From Cellulophaga baltica (lineage in GTDB: Bacteria; Bacteroidota; Bacteroidia; Flavobacteriales; Flavobacteriaceae): DNA of 63,565 nucleotides. Position numbers and translations under genes: made by a program. Of the stretch, positions 8,210 to 15,643 are shown piece by piece; position 1 is the first letter of the stretch, and each line of letters opens with the position of its first letter. The notes under the pieces were generated by a model. That model was not told where the DNA came from and did no database searches. It saw only the letters and a program-made list of their open reading frames with translations. Location: the NCBI RefSeq assembly GCF_900102165.1, contig NZ_FNBD01000001.1, forward strand, positions 1 to 63,565, written 5' to 3'.

Positions 8210-9367
8210 ATGATTATGAAACAAAACATAGTAGTATTTTTAGGTGGCTTGTTACTCGGTATTGCACCTAGTAACGCTCAGGAACAAACTCAAAATTTTG
8301 GAAGCTTAAAAATTCATGAAGAAGGAAGTTTAGGCTTTCATGACAATTTAATAAACAATGGATCTTTTGACGAAAATGCTGGCTTAGTCGGTTTTTACAA
8401 TACAAGCGACCTTACCATTTCAGGAGCTTTTAGACCTATTTTTAAGGATGCCGAAATAGTCGTTACGGATCATTTAAATTTAGAAATCGGAGTCGGTATC
8501 TCAAACAATAGTAATTTTATTATTGGCAACATAGTTACACCAAGAAATCAATTAGCGATCACTTTAGATTATATAAATGATGCTTTTTATACTGGCGAGA
8601 CAGATCTCACCAAAGTAGATGGCTATGCGGCATTGAGCAACAAACAAAATTTTCTATTCCCTACAGGAATTACAGATAAGTTACGCCCCATAGAATTAAG
8701 ATCAAGTAGCGTAAATGCTCTGGCAAAAGCCGCCTATTTCTATGAAGACCCAAATGTACCTTCTACCTTTACCACAAGTTTTAATACAAATCAAAAAAGC
8801 GATATTTTATTGCGTATTAGTAGCTATGAATTTTGGGATTTAGATAGTGATATCCTTTCAAATGTTATCCTTACTTGGGATATAGACAGCTCTATTCCTA
8901 ATATTGTTGACAGAATTGAAGACTTAAGAGTCGTAGGATGGGACAAAACCGATGGTATTTGGGTAGATTTAGGAAACACCAATCTTACAGGAGATTTTAC
9001 ATTAGGAAGCATTACTTCTGCCACATTTTTACCGAACGCGTATGAGGTGATCACTTTTGGTGAAAGCCTAAGTACAGAAAGTATCACCTTAGACAACTAT
9101 ATTCTTACGCCCAATGATGATGGCGTAAATGATTACCTAGTTATTGACGCCGTTGCCCTTTCTCCCAATAACAAAATAGAAATTTATAACCGATGGGGGC
9201 GCATCGTATATACCGTAGAAAATTACAAAAATCTATTTGACGGTACTGCTAATAACAAATTTACTATCAGTAAGGACAAAGGACTCCCTGATGGAATCTA
9301 TTTCTATATTGTAAAATTATTTGATATTGAAGTTACGCACCAGGGATATCTTTACTTAAATAATTAA
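8210..9367 (+). CDS. T9SS type-B sorting domain protein, paralogue of the gene at 1283-2440
   Basis: This 385-residue secreted protein has signal peptide MKQNIVVFLGGLLLGIAPSNAQ; ATG 8210 and ATG 8216 are both possible starts. The central region matches the paralogue in order: LKIHEEGSLGFHDNLINN, NFLFPTG, LRPIEL and VILTWDIDSS. The C-terminal CHU_C domain shows LTPNDDGVNDYLVID, IEIYNRWGRIVYT and LPDGIYFYIVKLFD, the signature of T9SS type-B cargo. It begins 10 bases after the fibre gene stop with no terminator between them, so the two are probably co-transcribed. Export through the T9SS is established for the domain family. Acting as anchor or chaperone of the fibre is inference from the duplicated gene order. 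Confidence 0.9.
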   Translation: MIMKQNIVVFLGGLLLGIAPSNAQEQTQNFGSLKIHEEGSLGFHDNLINNGSFDENAGLVGFYNTSDLTISGAFRPIFKDAEIVVTDHLNLEIGVGISNNSNFIIGNIVTPRNQLAITLDYINDAFYTGETDLTKVDGYAALSNKQNFLFPTGITDKLRPIELRSSSVNALAKAAYFYEDPNVPSTFTTSFNTNQKSDILLRISSYEFWDLDSDILSNVILTWDIDSSIPNIVDRIEDLRVVGWDKTDGIWVDLGNTNLTGDFTLGSITSATFLPNAYEVITFGESLSTESITLDNYILTPNDDGVNDYLVIDAVALSPNNKIEIYNRWGRIVYTVENYKNLFDGTANNKFTISKDKGLPDGIYFYIVKLFDIEVTHQGYLYLNN

Positions 9368-9425
9368 TTTTAGGGTATTGAAATAAGAACTTGTATCTTT
9401 AATTTATCATTCCTAAAAGACAATA

Positions 9426-9884
9426 ATGGATAAAAACACCGTTACTACTTTAGTATCTAAATTGATAACAGCAGAAGAGACTTATCCGGTACGCCATCCC
9501 GTTTTAAGAAAAGGGAGGCCTATTGCCACTTGTATATTAGCTGGTGATGAATTGTCAGATACATTTCATGTAGGCGGATTTTTAGAAGATAAGCTAGTAG
9601 CTGTTGCATCGTTTTACAATGCAAACCACGCAGATCATAATTTTACTGAGACTGCACAATTAAGAGGAATGGCGGTATTAGACGAATACCACGGTCATGG
9701 TTTCGGCAAGCAGTTATTACTATCCGGAGAAGAACTATTAAAGAAAAAAGAAAAAACTACCGTTTGGATGAATGCAAGAGTTTCGGCTGTTGGGTTCTAC
9801 ACCAATCTAGGATATCATAAAGTTGGTCCGATATTTGAAATACCCTTAGTAGGGGAACATTACGTAATGTTTAAAAAAATATAG
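9426..9884 (+). CDS. GNAT family N-acetyltransferase
   Basis: The protein has 152 residues. The acetyl-CoA-binding motif A is visible as QLRGMAVLDEYHGHGFGKQLL-like sequence around residues 79-99, followed by WMNARVSAVGFYTNLGYHKVG, the typical motif B with the FYxxLGF-like turn. The family moves an acetyl group from acetyl-CoA to an amine; the substrate cannot be read from sequence. The gene sits 58 bases after the T9SS type-B gene and two bases before the VanY-type peptidase gene, so it probably shares a transcript with the latter. TATCTTTA just upstream (9393-9400) resembles a -7 box. Confidence 0.85.
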   Translation: MDKNTVTTLVSKLITAEETYPVRHPVLRKGRPIATCILAGDELSDTFHVGGFLEDKLVAVASFYNANHADHNFTETAQLRGMAVLDEYHGHGFGKQLLLSGEELLKKKEKTTVWMNARVSAVGFYTNLGYHKVGPIFEIPLVGEHYVMFKKI

Positions 9885-9886
9885 AA

Positions 9887-10624
9887 ATGCAGAGAAGATC
9901 ATTTATAAAAAAAACAACAGCATCAGGCATTGCTTTAGCATTAGTGCCTTCCATTACGCTTGCTCAAGATATAGATGTAGAATATTCTATTTTAGAATTA
10001 ATGGGCAAAAGTGATGTAAAACTGTACGGTAAAGGCATTAACTTAAGAAAAGAAGCTCATGACGCCTTTATAGAAATGAAAAGAGCTGCTTATACGGGCG
10101 GTATCGATTTAAAAATTGTCTCTAGCTACCGTAGTTTTGATCGCCAACAAGTAATTTTCGAAAACAAGTTTATCAAGTATACGGATGCCGGTATGGCGCC
10201 GCTTGACGCAATATCTAAAATTATAGAATATTCAACAATTCCAGGAACTAGCAGACACCATTGGGGTACAGACATTGATGTAATTGATGGTTACCAAAAA
10301 GTAAGCGGAGATGTTTTAGTCCCTTCAAAGTACGGCGAAGGACAGCCTTTTGCAGACTTTAAAAAGTGGATGGATGAAAATTCAGAGAAATTTGGTTTTT
10401 ATTTGGTCTATACCGATGATAAAAAAAGAAGAGGATTTAAATATGAGCCTTGGCATTATAGCTACGCCCCTATTTCTATACCTATGTTAGAAACTTTCCG
10501 TAGTAAAAATTTACTCCAAATTTATAAAGATGAGGATTTTCTTGGAAGCGAACATTTCACTTCTGGGTTTCTAAGAACGTACATAACAGATAATGTCCTA
10601 GACATAAATTCTAAACTTCTTTAG
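9887..10624 (+). CDS. M15 family D-alanyl-D-alanine carboxypeptidase (VanY type) with Tat-like signal
   Basis: The protein has 245 residues. The N terminus MQRRSFIKKTTASGIALALV followed by PSITLAQ fits a twin-arginine signal (R-R-x-F-I-K, then a mild hydrophobic core and AxA-like cleavage site). The M15B zinc-peptidase motifs follow in order: SSYRSFDRQ, SRHHWGTDIDV (zinc His and Asp) and EPWHY (catalytic Glu and zinc His). VanY-type enzymes trim the terminal D-Ala from peptidoglycan stem peptides, here in the periplasm. It starts two bases after the GNAT gene. Use of the Tat rather than the Sec route is inferred from the RR motif only; many Bacteroidota periplasmic enzymes carry similar RRxF leaders. 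Confidence 0.88.
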   Translation: MQRRSFIKKTTASGIALALVPSITLAQDIDVEYSILELMGKSDVKLYGKGINLRKEAHDAFIEMKRAAYTGGIDLKIVSSYRSFDRQQVIFENKFIKYTDAGMAPLDAISKIIEYSTIPGTSRHHWGTDIDVIDGYQKVSGDVLVPSKYGEGQPFADFKKWMDENSEKFGFYLVYTDDKKRRGFKYEPWHYSYAPISIPMLETFRSKNLLQIYKDEDFLGSEHFTSGFLRTYITDNVLDINSKLL

Positions 10625-10662
10625 CATTTACATAACTTATAATAATTACTAAAACACTAACC

Positions 10663-11427
10663 ATGAAAAGAGGTAATTGGAAAATTAGAATATTCATAGG
10701 CTTAGCTATTGTAGCCTTTGCATTTATAAAAAAATGCAGCAATACAGAAGAGAATCCATATACGGGTAGAGAGCAACACATCACGATGACTTCCGATCAA
10801 GAAATTGCCATTGGATTACAAAGCGCACCGGGAATGGCGCAACAGCACGGTGGTCTATATCCTGATGAAAAATTACAAACCTTTGTCAAAAAAGTAGGAA
10901 ACCGCTTGGTGAATAATAGTATTGCTAAAGACACCCCTTATCATTACGACTTTCACTTGCTTGCTGATGATCAAACCATAAACGCTTTTGCGTTACCTGG
11001 AGGACAATGTTTTATTACCTACGCCTTATTTTCACAATTAAATGAAGCACAACTTGCTGGTGTTATGGGGCATGAAATTGGTCATGTAATTGGCCGCCAT
11101 TCTGCAGAACGTATTGCAGATTCTCAGACCTGGCAAACCGCAACAATGGGTGCAACAGTAGGTGCGGGAGATATGGGTAGTATTATGGGGAGTATTGGAC
11201 AAAACACGTTACTAAAAAACGGAAGAAATGACGAACTAGAAAGTGATGAATTAGGAGTGCTTTTCATGATCAAAGCAGGTTATGACCCTTACGAAATGAT
11301 AAAAGTAATGGAAATTCTAAAAGCTGCTGGAGGTCCAAACCGTGTTCCTGAATTTCAAAGTACACACCCTGATCCGGCTAATAGAATTGAAAAGATAAAA
11401 GCGGCTATTGAAAAATACCAAGAATAG
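10663..11427 (+). CDS. M48 family periplasmic metallopeptidase
   Basis: The protein has 254 residues. After an N-terminal hydrophobic segment (about residues 9-22, IFIGLAIVAFAFI) comes MTSDQEIAIGLQSAP, a conserved entry motif of BepA/LoiP-like M48 peptidases. The zinc site GHEIGHVIGRHSAER (HExxH) lies near residue 140 and the third ligand region ELESDELG downstream. The C-terminal FQSTHPDPANRIEKIK is typical of the family. A cysteine follows the hydrophobic stretch (KKCSN), but the residues before it do not make a good lipobox. The role is probably quality control of envelope proteins. It follows vanY after 38 bases. Confidence 0.9.
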   Translation: MKRGNWKIRIFIGLAIVAFAFIKKCSNTEENPYTGREQHITMTSDQEIAIGLQSAPGMAQQHGGLYPDEKLQTFVKKVGNRLVNNSIAKDTPYHYDFHLLADDQTINAFALPGGQCFITYALFSQLNEAQLAGVMGHEIGHVIGRHSAERIADSQTWQTATMGATVGAGDMGSIMGSIGQNTLLKNGRNDELESDELGVLFMIKAGYDPYEMIKVMEILKAAGGPNRVPEFQSTHPDPANRIEKIKAAIEKYQE

Positions 11428-11484
11428 GAATAGTGCATTTCATCTAATATATTTAAAGAACAACGCATTTGTGCAATATTTTAT

Positions 11485-11492
11485 TAGCTTTG
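11485..11492 (+). promoter_or_regulatory. -7 box (TAGCTTTG) before a small membrane protein gene
   Basis: TAGCTTTG matches TAnnTTTG exactly and lies 69 bases before the start at 11562. The nearest TTG (11469-11471) is only 13 bases away, too close for a standard -33 element. Only the -7 box is supported. Confidence 0.4.
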
Positions 11493-11561
11493 TAAAACCC
11501 AAACTTTTACACTACGCTTAATCCTTATAGCTTTGATTTATAAACATTTAAATGAAACTAT

Positions 11562-11729
11562 ATGGGTACACTATTACATTTCAGAAATGTTTACTTAGAA
11601 GCTTTTGAAAATTGTAGACCTATATTTATTGTAGTTTTACTGAAGATCTATTCATTATTCTCTGTATTAATGATCTCTATGGCCCTTTATGCATTTGCAT
11701 ATCGTGCAATAAACGGATTCAGATTTTAA
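11562..11729 (+). CDS. Small membrane protein of 55 residues, resembling the DUF6747 family
   Basis: A short open frame starts MGTLLHFRNVYLEAF and continues with one hydrophobic helix (about residues 21-46) and ends AYRAINGFRF. The pattern of a short amphipathic start, YLEAF, a single membrane span and a final aromatic GFxF resembles small Flavobacteriaceae proteins I recall as DUF6747; that assignment is from memory. It has an upstream -7 box at 11485 and a strong terminator at 11772-11808, so it forms its own transcription unit. The function is unknown. Confidence 0.7.
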   Translation: MGTLLHFRNVYLEAFENCRPIFIVVLLKIYSLFSVLMISMALYAFAYRAINGFRF

Positions 11730-11771
11730 AAAGCAGCTCTTTTACTTGAACACTAGAAGAAGTAAACTTAA

Positions 11772-11808
11772 AAAAAGCCCTCTAAAATTAGATTTTAGAG
11801 GGCTTTTT
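11772..11808. terminator. Bidirectional rho-independent terminator
   Basis: A perfect stem with 17-base arms (AAAAAGCCCTCTAAAAT and its complement) and a 3-base loop, with A-runs on one side and T-runs on the other, serves both strands. It ends the small membrane protein gene on the plus strand and the ankyrin gene on the minus strand. Confidence 0.93.
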
Positions 11809-11833
11809 AATTTTCTCGAAATTAAGCTGTATG

Positions 11834-12229
11834 CTATTTCTTTTTCGAATGCGCTTCAATCACCTCTAAAGCATCGATAGCTCCAGATTGCTCTGCGTGT
11901 TTTTTAATACTTCTACCTCTGTCACATTTCACCGTGATATCTGCTCCGTTTTCAATAAGAACTTCTAAAATATCAGCACGATTGTAACGTGCTGCAAAAA
12001 TAGCAGGGGTCATTCCTAATGATTTTTCGTTTACATCTTCCCCTAAAGAAATCATGCTTTTAACGGTTTGAATATCTCCCTTTAAAATAGCATTACAAAA
12101 AGAACTTAATCCTGTAATTTTTTTAATGTTAATAGTTGTCTCAGGAGAAGAATTTAAAATAGTTTCTGCTTTAGCGCTTGTACTAATTAATGTAAGACCT
12201 AGCACTGCAATTACGATTGATTTTTTCAT
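11834..12229 (-). CDS. Secreted ankyrin-repeat protein
   Basis: The protein has 131 residues. The start at 12229 (MKKSIVIAVLGLTLISTSAKA) opens a clear Sec signal; a start at 12292 would put 21 extra residues ahead of it and overlap the promoter. The mature part has about two ankyrin repeats: FCNAILKGDIQTVKSMISLG, then TPAIFAARYNRADILEVLIENGADI, then a partial third. A cysteine pair is present (one in each half). The ankyrin fold binds proteins; the partner is unknown. Behind it the bidirectional terminator at 11772 ends the unit. An ECF-type promoter upstream suggests control by an envelope stress sigma factor. Confidence 0.88.
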   Translation of the reverse strand: MKKSIVIAVLGLTLISTSAKAETILNSSPETTINIKKITGLSSFCNAILKGDIQTVKSMISLGEDVNEKSLGMTPAIFAARYNRADILEVLIENGADITVKCDRGRSIKKHAEQSGAIDALEVIEAHSKKK

Positions 12230-12277
12230 GATGTTGATTTTTTGATATTGATGAATGTATATTTTGATTATACTGAA

Positions 12278-12305
12278 TAGACGACGTTGCACGGAGATTG
12301 TTTCA
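12278..12305 (-). promoter_or_regulatory. Candidate ECF-sigma promoter for the ankyrin gene
   Basis: On the minus strand TGAAACA (12305-12299) is followed after 15 bases by CGTCTA (12283-12278). This is the arrangement of extracytoplasmic-function sigma promoters (-35 GAAAC-like, -10 CGTCTA-like). It lies about 50 bases before the start codon. No other site of this kind was noticed in an intergenic region of the window. Confidence 0.55.
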
Positions 12306-12424
12306 CCTCAAAAGCCTAAATAACAATTATTTAACATTTGCCCATTTTAAAAGCACTTCCTTTTAGACAATTTTAACAGTGTAAAAAGAAGCTTTATTTT
12401 CTAGTATATACTGGCATTTCATCT

Positions 12425-12432
12425 TATTTTTG
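12425..12432 (+). promoter_or_regulatory. -7 box (TATTTTTG) before gpmI
   Basis: TATTTTTG matches TAnnTTTG and ends 21 bases before the gpmI ATG at 12454. No convincing TTG is seen at the right distance upstream. Confidence 0.5.
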
Positions 12433-12453
12433 AGGTAACAAATAATTAGTCCG

Positions 12454-13971
12454 ATGAATAAGAAAGTAATATTGATGATTTTGGATGGATGGGGTAAATC
12501 TCCTAATCCAAAAGTTTCAGCTGTAGATAATGCAAACACTCCTTTTATAGACCGTATTCAAAAAGAATATTCCAATGCGAACTTACTTACTGACGGTATG
12601 AACGTTGGTCTTCCTGAGGGACAAATGGGGAATAGTGAAGTTGGTCATATGAATTTAGGTGCAGGTAGAATTGTATACCAAGATTTAGCCAAAATAAATA
12701 AAGCGGTAAAAGAAGATACGCTTAAGGATGAAAAAGTATTAAAAGAGGCTTTTTTATACGCAAAAGAAAACAACAAGCCTGTACACTTCGTAGGTCTTCT
12801 AAGTGACGGTGGTGTTCATAGCCACACCTCACATTTAAAAGGATTGATAAAAGCGAGTGAAGCCTATGCGCTTGACAAGGTATTTATTCATGCTTTTACA
12901 GATGGTAGAGATGTAGATCCAAAAAGTGGAAAAGGATACGTTACTGCTATCAATGAATTTTGCGCAGACAAAAAAGCAAAAATAGCGACGGTTATAGGAC
13001 GTTATTATGCTATGGATAGAGATAAGCGTTGGGAGCGTATTAAATTAGCTTATGACCTTTTAGTTAACAATACTGGTACTAAAACCAATGATATCGCAGC
13101 AGAATTGCAAAAAAATTACGATGCTGATGTTACGGATGAGTTTATCAAACCAATTGTAGCTACCAACGCGGATCATACGCCAATTGCTAAAATTGAAAAT
13201 GGCGATGTTTTAATCTTTTTTAACTTTAGAACAGACCGTGGTCGCGAACTTACAGAAGTACTTAGTCAAGTAGATATGCATGAACAAAACATGCACAAGC
13301 TAGATTTATACTATGTAACTATGACAAACTACAATGATGCTTATAAAAACATTCATGTAGTGTATGATAAAGATAATATTGAAAAGACTTTAGGTGAGGT
13401 TTTATCTGAAGCTGGTAAAAAGCAAATTAGAATTGCTGAAACAGAAAAATACCCACATGTAACATTTTTCTTTAATGGAGGTCGTGAAACACCTTTTGAA
13501 GGAGAAGAAAGATTACTGTGCCCATCTCCTAAAGTTGCCACTTATGATCTTCAACCAGAAATGAGTGCCTATGAAATTAGGGATGCTATTATTCCAGAGT
13601 TAGAAAAAGGTGATGCTGATTTTGTATGTTTGAATTTCGCTAATCCTGATATGGTTGGCCATACGGGAGTTATGGAAGCCGCGATTAAAGCTTGTGAGGT
13701 AGTAGACAGTTGCGCAGAAGCAGTTGTTACCGCTGGTTTAAAAAATGGATATTCTAGCATTGTTATAGCAGACCATGGAAACTGCGAAACTATGATTAAC
13801 CCAGATGGCAGTCCTAACACCGCACACACCACCAATCCTGTTCCATTAATATTGGTAGATAAAGATCATATTAAAATTAGTGATGGTGTTTTAGGAGATA
13901 TTGCTCCTACAATTTTAAAACTAATGGGTGTTGCGCAACCTGCCGTAATGACCCAGAAACCATTGGTATAA
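12454..13971 (+). CDS. gpmI: 2,3-bisphosphoglycerate-independent phosphoglycerate mutase
   Basis: The protein has 505 residues, the usual length. It interconverts 3- and 2-phosphoglycerate in glycolysis and gluconeogenesis in the cytoplasm, using two manganese ions. The metal motif LDGWG (Asp11) and the phosphoserine loop GNSEVGHMNLGAGR (Ser61) are intact. HSHTSHLKGL, HAFTDGRDVDP, RYYAMDRDKRWER and FFNFRTDRGRELTEV are present, as is the C-terminal metal site IADHGNCETM with NTAHTTNPVP. It is monocistronic by spacing, with map following after 30 bases under its own promoter. Confidence 0.98.
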   Translation: MNKKVILMILDGWGKSPNPKVSAVDNANTPFIDRIQKEYSNANLLTDGMNVGLPEGQMGNSEVGHMNLGAGRIVYQDLAKINKAVKEDTLKDEKVLKEAFLYAKENNKPVHFVGLLSDGGVHSHTSHLKGLIKASEAYALDKVFIHAFTDGRDVDPKSGKGYVTAINEFCADKKAKIATVIGRYYAMDRDKRWERIKLAYDLLVNNTGTKTNDIAAELQKNYDADVTDEFIKPIVATNADHTPIAKIENGDVLIFFNFRTDRGRELTEVLSQVDMHEQNMHKLDLYYVTMTNYNDAYKNIHVVYDKDNIEKTLGEVLSEAGKKQIRIAETEKYPHVTFFFNGGRETPFEGEERLLCPSPKVATYDLQPEMSAYEIRDAIIPELEKGDADFVCLNFANPDMVGHTGVMEAAIKACEVVDSCAEAVVTAGLKNGYSSIVIADHGNCETMINPDGSPNTAHTTNPVPLILVDKDHIKISDGVLGDIAPTILKLMGVAQPAVMTQKPLV

Positions 13972-13995
13972 AATGTACCAAAAAATGTATATTTG
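13963..13995 (+). promoter_or_regulatory. Promoter of map, predicting an almost leaderless mRNA
   Basis: TTG at 13963-13965, a 22-base spacer and a perfect TATATTTG at 13988-13995 fit the flavobacterial consensus. The start codon follows six bases after the box (14002), so the transcript would begin at or within a base or two of the ATG. The -33 element overlaps the last codons of gpmI. Confidence 0.65.
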
Positions 13996-14001
13996 CAATC
14001 T

Positions 14002-14814
14002 ATGATTATAGTAAAAACTACAGAAGAAATAGAATTAATGCGCGAAAGCGCATTAATCGTTTCAAAGACTTTAGGAATGCTTGCCAGTGAAGTAAAACCT
14101 GGTGTTACAACCTTACAGTTAGATGCTTTAGCAGAAACTTTTATTCGCGACCATGGTGCTGTTCCAGGATTCTTGGGCTTATATGATTTTCCAAATTCTC
14201 TTTGCATGAGCCCTAATGCTCAAATTGTTCATGGTATACCAAACAATACGCCATTAGAAGAAGGTGATATTATATCTATTGACTGTGGTGCCTTTAAAAA
14301 CGATTTTCATGGAGACCATGCCTATACTTTTGAAGTAGGTGAAGTAGCTCCTGAAACAAAAAAATTATTGGACGTTACCAAAGCATCGCTGTATGTAGGT
14401 ATCCGAGAATTTAAAGCAGGTAACCGCGTTGGCGATGTTGGCTATGCTATTCAAAAATTTACGGAAGATCACGGGTATGGTGTAGTACGGGAATTAGTAG
14501 GGCACGGCTTAGGTCGTAAAATGCACGAAGATCCAGAAATGCCAAACTATGGTAAAAGAGGACGTGGTAAAAAGTTTGTAGAAGGAATGGTTGTCGCTAT
14601 TGAACCGATGACAAATTTAGGTACACATAGAATAAAACAACTGAAAGATGGTTGGACTATTTTAACGGCCGATGGAAAGCCAAGTGCACATTTTGAACAT
14701 GATATTGCATTAGTAAACGGAAAGCCTGAGCTTTTATCTACCTTCAAATATATTTACGAGGCTTTAGGTATTGAAAGCAACGAAGAAGATGAGTTTAGAC
14801 AAGTAAAAATCTAA
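14002..14814 (+). CDS. map: Type I methionine aminopeptidase
   Basis: The protein has 270 residues. It removes the initiator methionine from nascent proteins using two metal ions. The five metal ligands can be placed: Asp in SIDCGAF, Asp in FHGDHAYTF, His168 in VGHGLGRKMHEDP, Glu in VAIEPM and Glu in HFEHDIAL. ATG 14002 is preferred over the upstream in-frame TTG at 13993 because the -7 promoter box covers that TTG. Compared with the Escherichia coli enzyme it has a short extra C-terminal tail (EALGIESNEEDEFRQVKI). Confidence 0.96.
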   Translation: MIIVKTTEEIELMRESALIVSKTLGMLASEVKPGVTTLQLDALAETFIRDHGAVPGFLGLYDFPNSLCMSPNAQIVHGIPNNTPLEEGDIISIDCGAFKNDFHGDHAYTFEVGEVAPETKKLLDVTKASLYVGIREFKAGNRVGDVGYAIQKFTEDHGYGVVRELVGHGLGRKMHEDPEMPNYGKRGRGKKFVEGMVVAIEPMTNLGTHRIKQLKDGWTILTADGKPSAHFEHDIALVNGKPELLSTFKYIYEALGIESNEEDEFRQVKI

Positions 14815-14872
14815 ACGCATTAAAAAATAGCAGCGTCACCTACATTTTCACTAGCGAAAACCCCATAAATTA

Positions 14873-15643
14873 GTGTCAAAAATTTTCAAGTATATTTTAA
14901 ACACCATACCAAGACCAATACTTATTAAATTAAGTTATTTGGCACGACCTGTTTTGGCTTTTTCCATGAAAGGTGATACGTATACAGATCCTATTGATGG
15001 AAAAAGTTTTAAGCGTTTCTTACCTTATGGTTACGAAAGTCCTAGAGAAAATGTATTATCACCCTCTACGTTATCATTAGAACGTCACAGACTCTTATGG
15101 CTGTATTTAAAAGATGAAACAGATTTCTTTACTAAGAAGTATAAGGTTTTACATTTTGCTCCAGAACAAGCCTTTTACAAGCGTTTTAGAGCCTTAGAAA
15201 ATTTAAACTACACAACCACAGATCTAGACTCACCTCTTGCGGATATAAAAGCAGATATCTGTGATCTTCCATTTGCCGATAACAGTTTTGATATTATTTT
15301 TTGCAACCACGTTTTAGAACATATCCCTGATGATACCAAGGCCATGGAAGAAATCTACAGGATATTAAAACCTAACGGATGGGCTATTTTACAAATACCG
15401 CAAGATTTAAAAAGAGCTACCACTTTTGAAGATGATACCATAACCGACCGAAAAGAGCGTGCAAAAATATTTGGTCAATATGACCATGTTAGAATATACG
15501 GCCGTGATTATTTCACCAAATTAAGGGAAATAGGATTTCATGTAGATGAGGTAGATTATACGTCAAAACTAACACCTGAAACCATCGACAAGTACTGCTT
15601 AGCAAAAGGAGAAATTTTACCTGTAGTTAGAAAACTTATTTAA
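14873..15643 (+). CDS. Class I SAM-dependent methyltransferase
   Basis: The protein has 256 residues, starting at GTG 14873 (MSKIFKYILNTIPRPILIKL). The Methyltransf_11-type core shows YKVLHFAPEQAFYKRF, TTDLDSPLADIKADICDLPF, DNSFDIIFCNHVLEHIPDD and EIYRILKPNGWAILQIPQD. The motif I position reads HFAPEQ rather than the usual GxGxG, as in some Bacteroidota family members. A basic, aromatic N terminus could contact membrane or substrate. The substrate is unknown. The stop codon overlaps the 3' end of the convergent apbE gene by eight bases, with no terminator between them. Confidence 0.85.
   Translation: MSKIFKYILNTIPRPILIKLSYLARPVLAFSMKGDTYTDPIDGKSFKRFLPYGYESPRENVLSPSTLSLERHRLLWLYLKDETDFFTKKYKVLHFAPEQAFYKRFRALENLNYTTTDLDSPLADIKADICDLPFADNSFDIIFCNHVLEHIPDDTKAMEEIYRILKPNGWAILQIPQDLKRATTFEDDTITDRKERAKIFGQYDHVRIYGRDYFTKLREIGFHVDEVDYTSKLTPETIDKYCLAKGEILPVVRKLI

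Noticed and set aside
1-9367. Tail-fibre-like modules considered as part of a prophage
   Set aside because: No capsid, terminase, integrase, tail tube or lysis gene is present. The fibre has a Sec signal and its neighbours are T9SS cargo and envelope enzymes.
13866-14207. Minus-strand open frame across the gpmI/map junction
   Set aside because: It lies opposite two certain genes and the map promoter, and has no recognisable domain.
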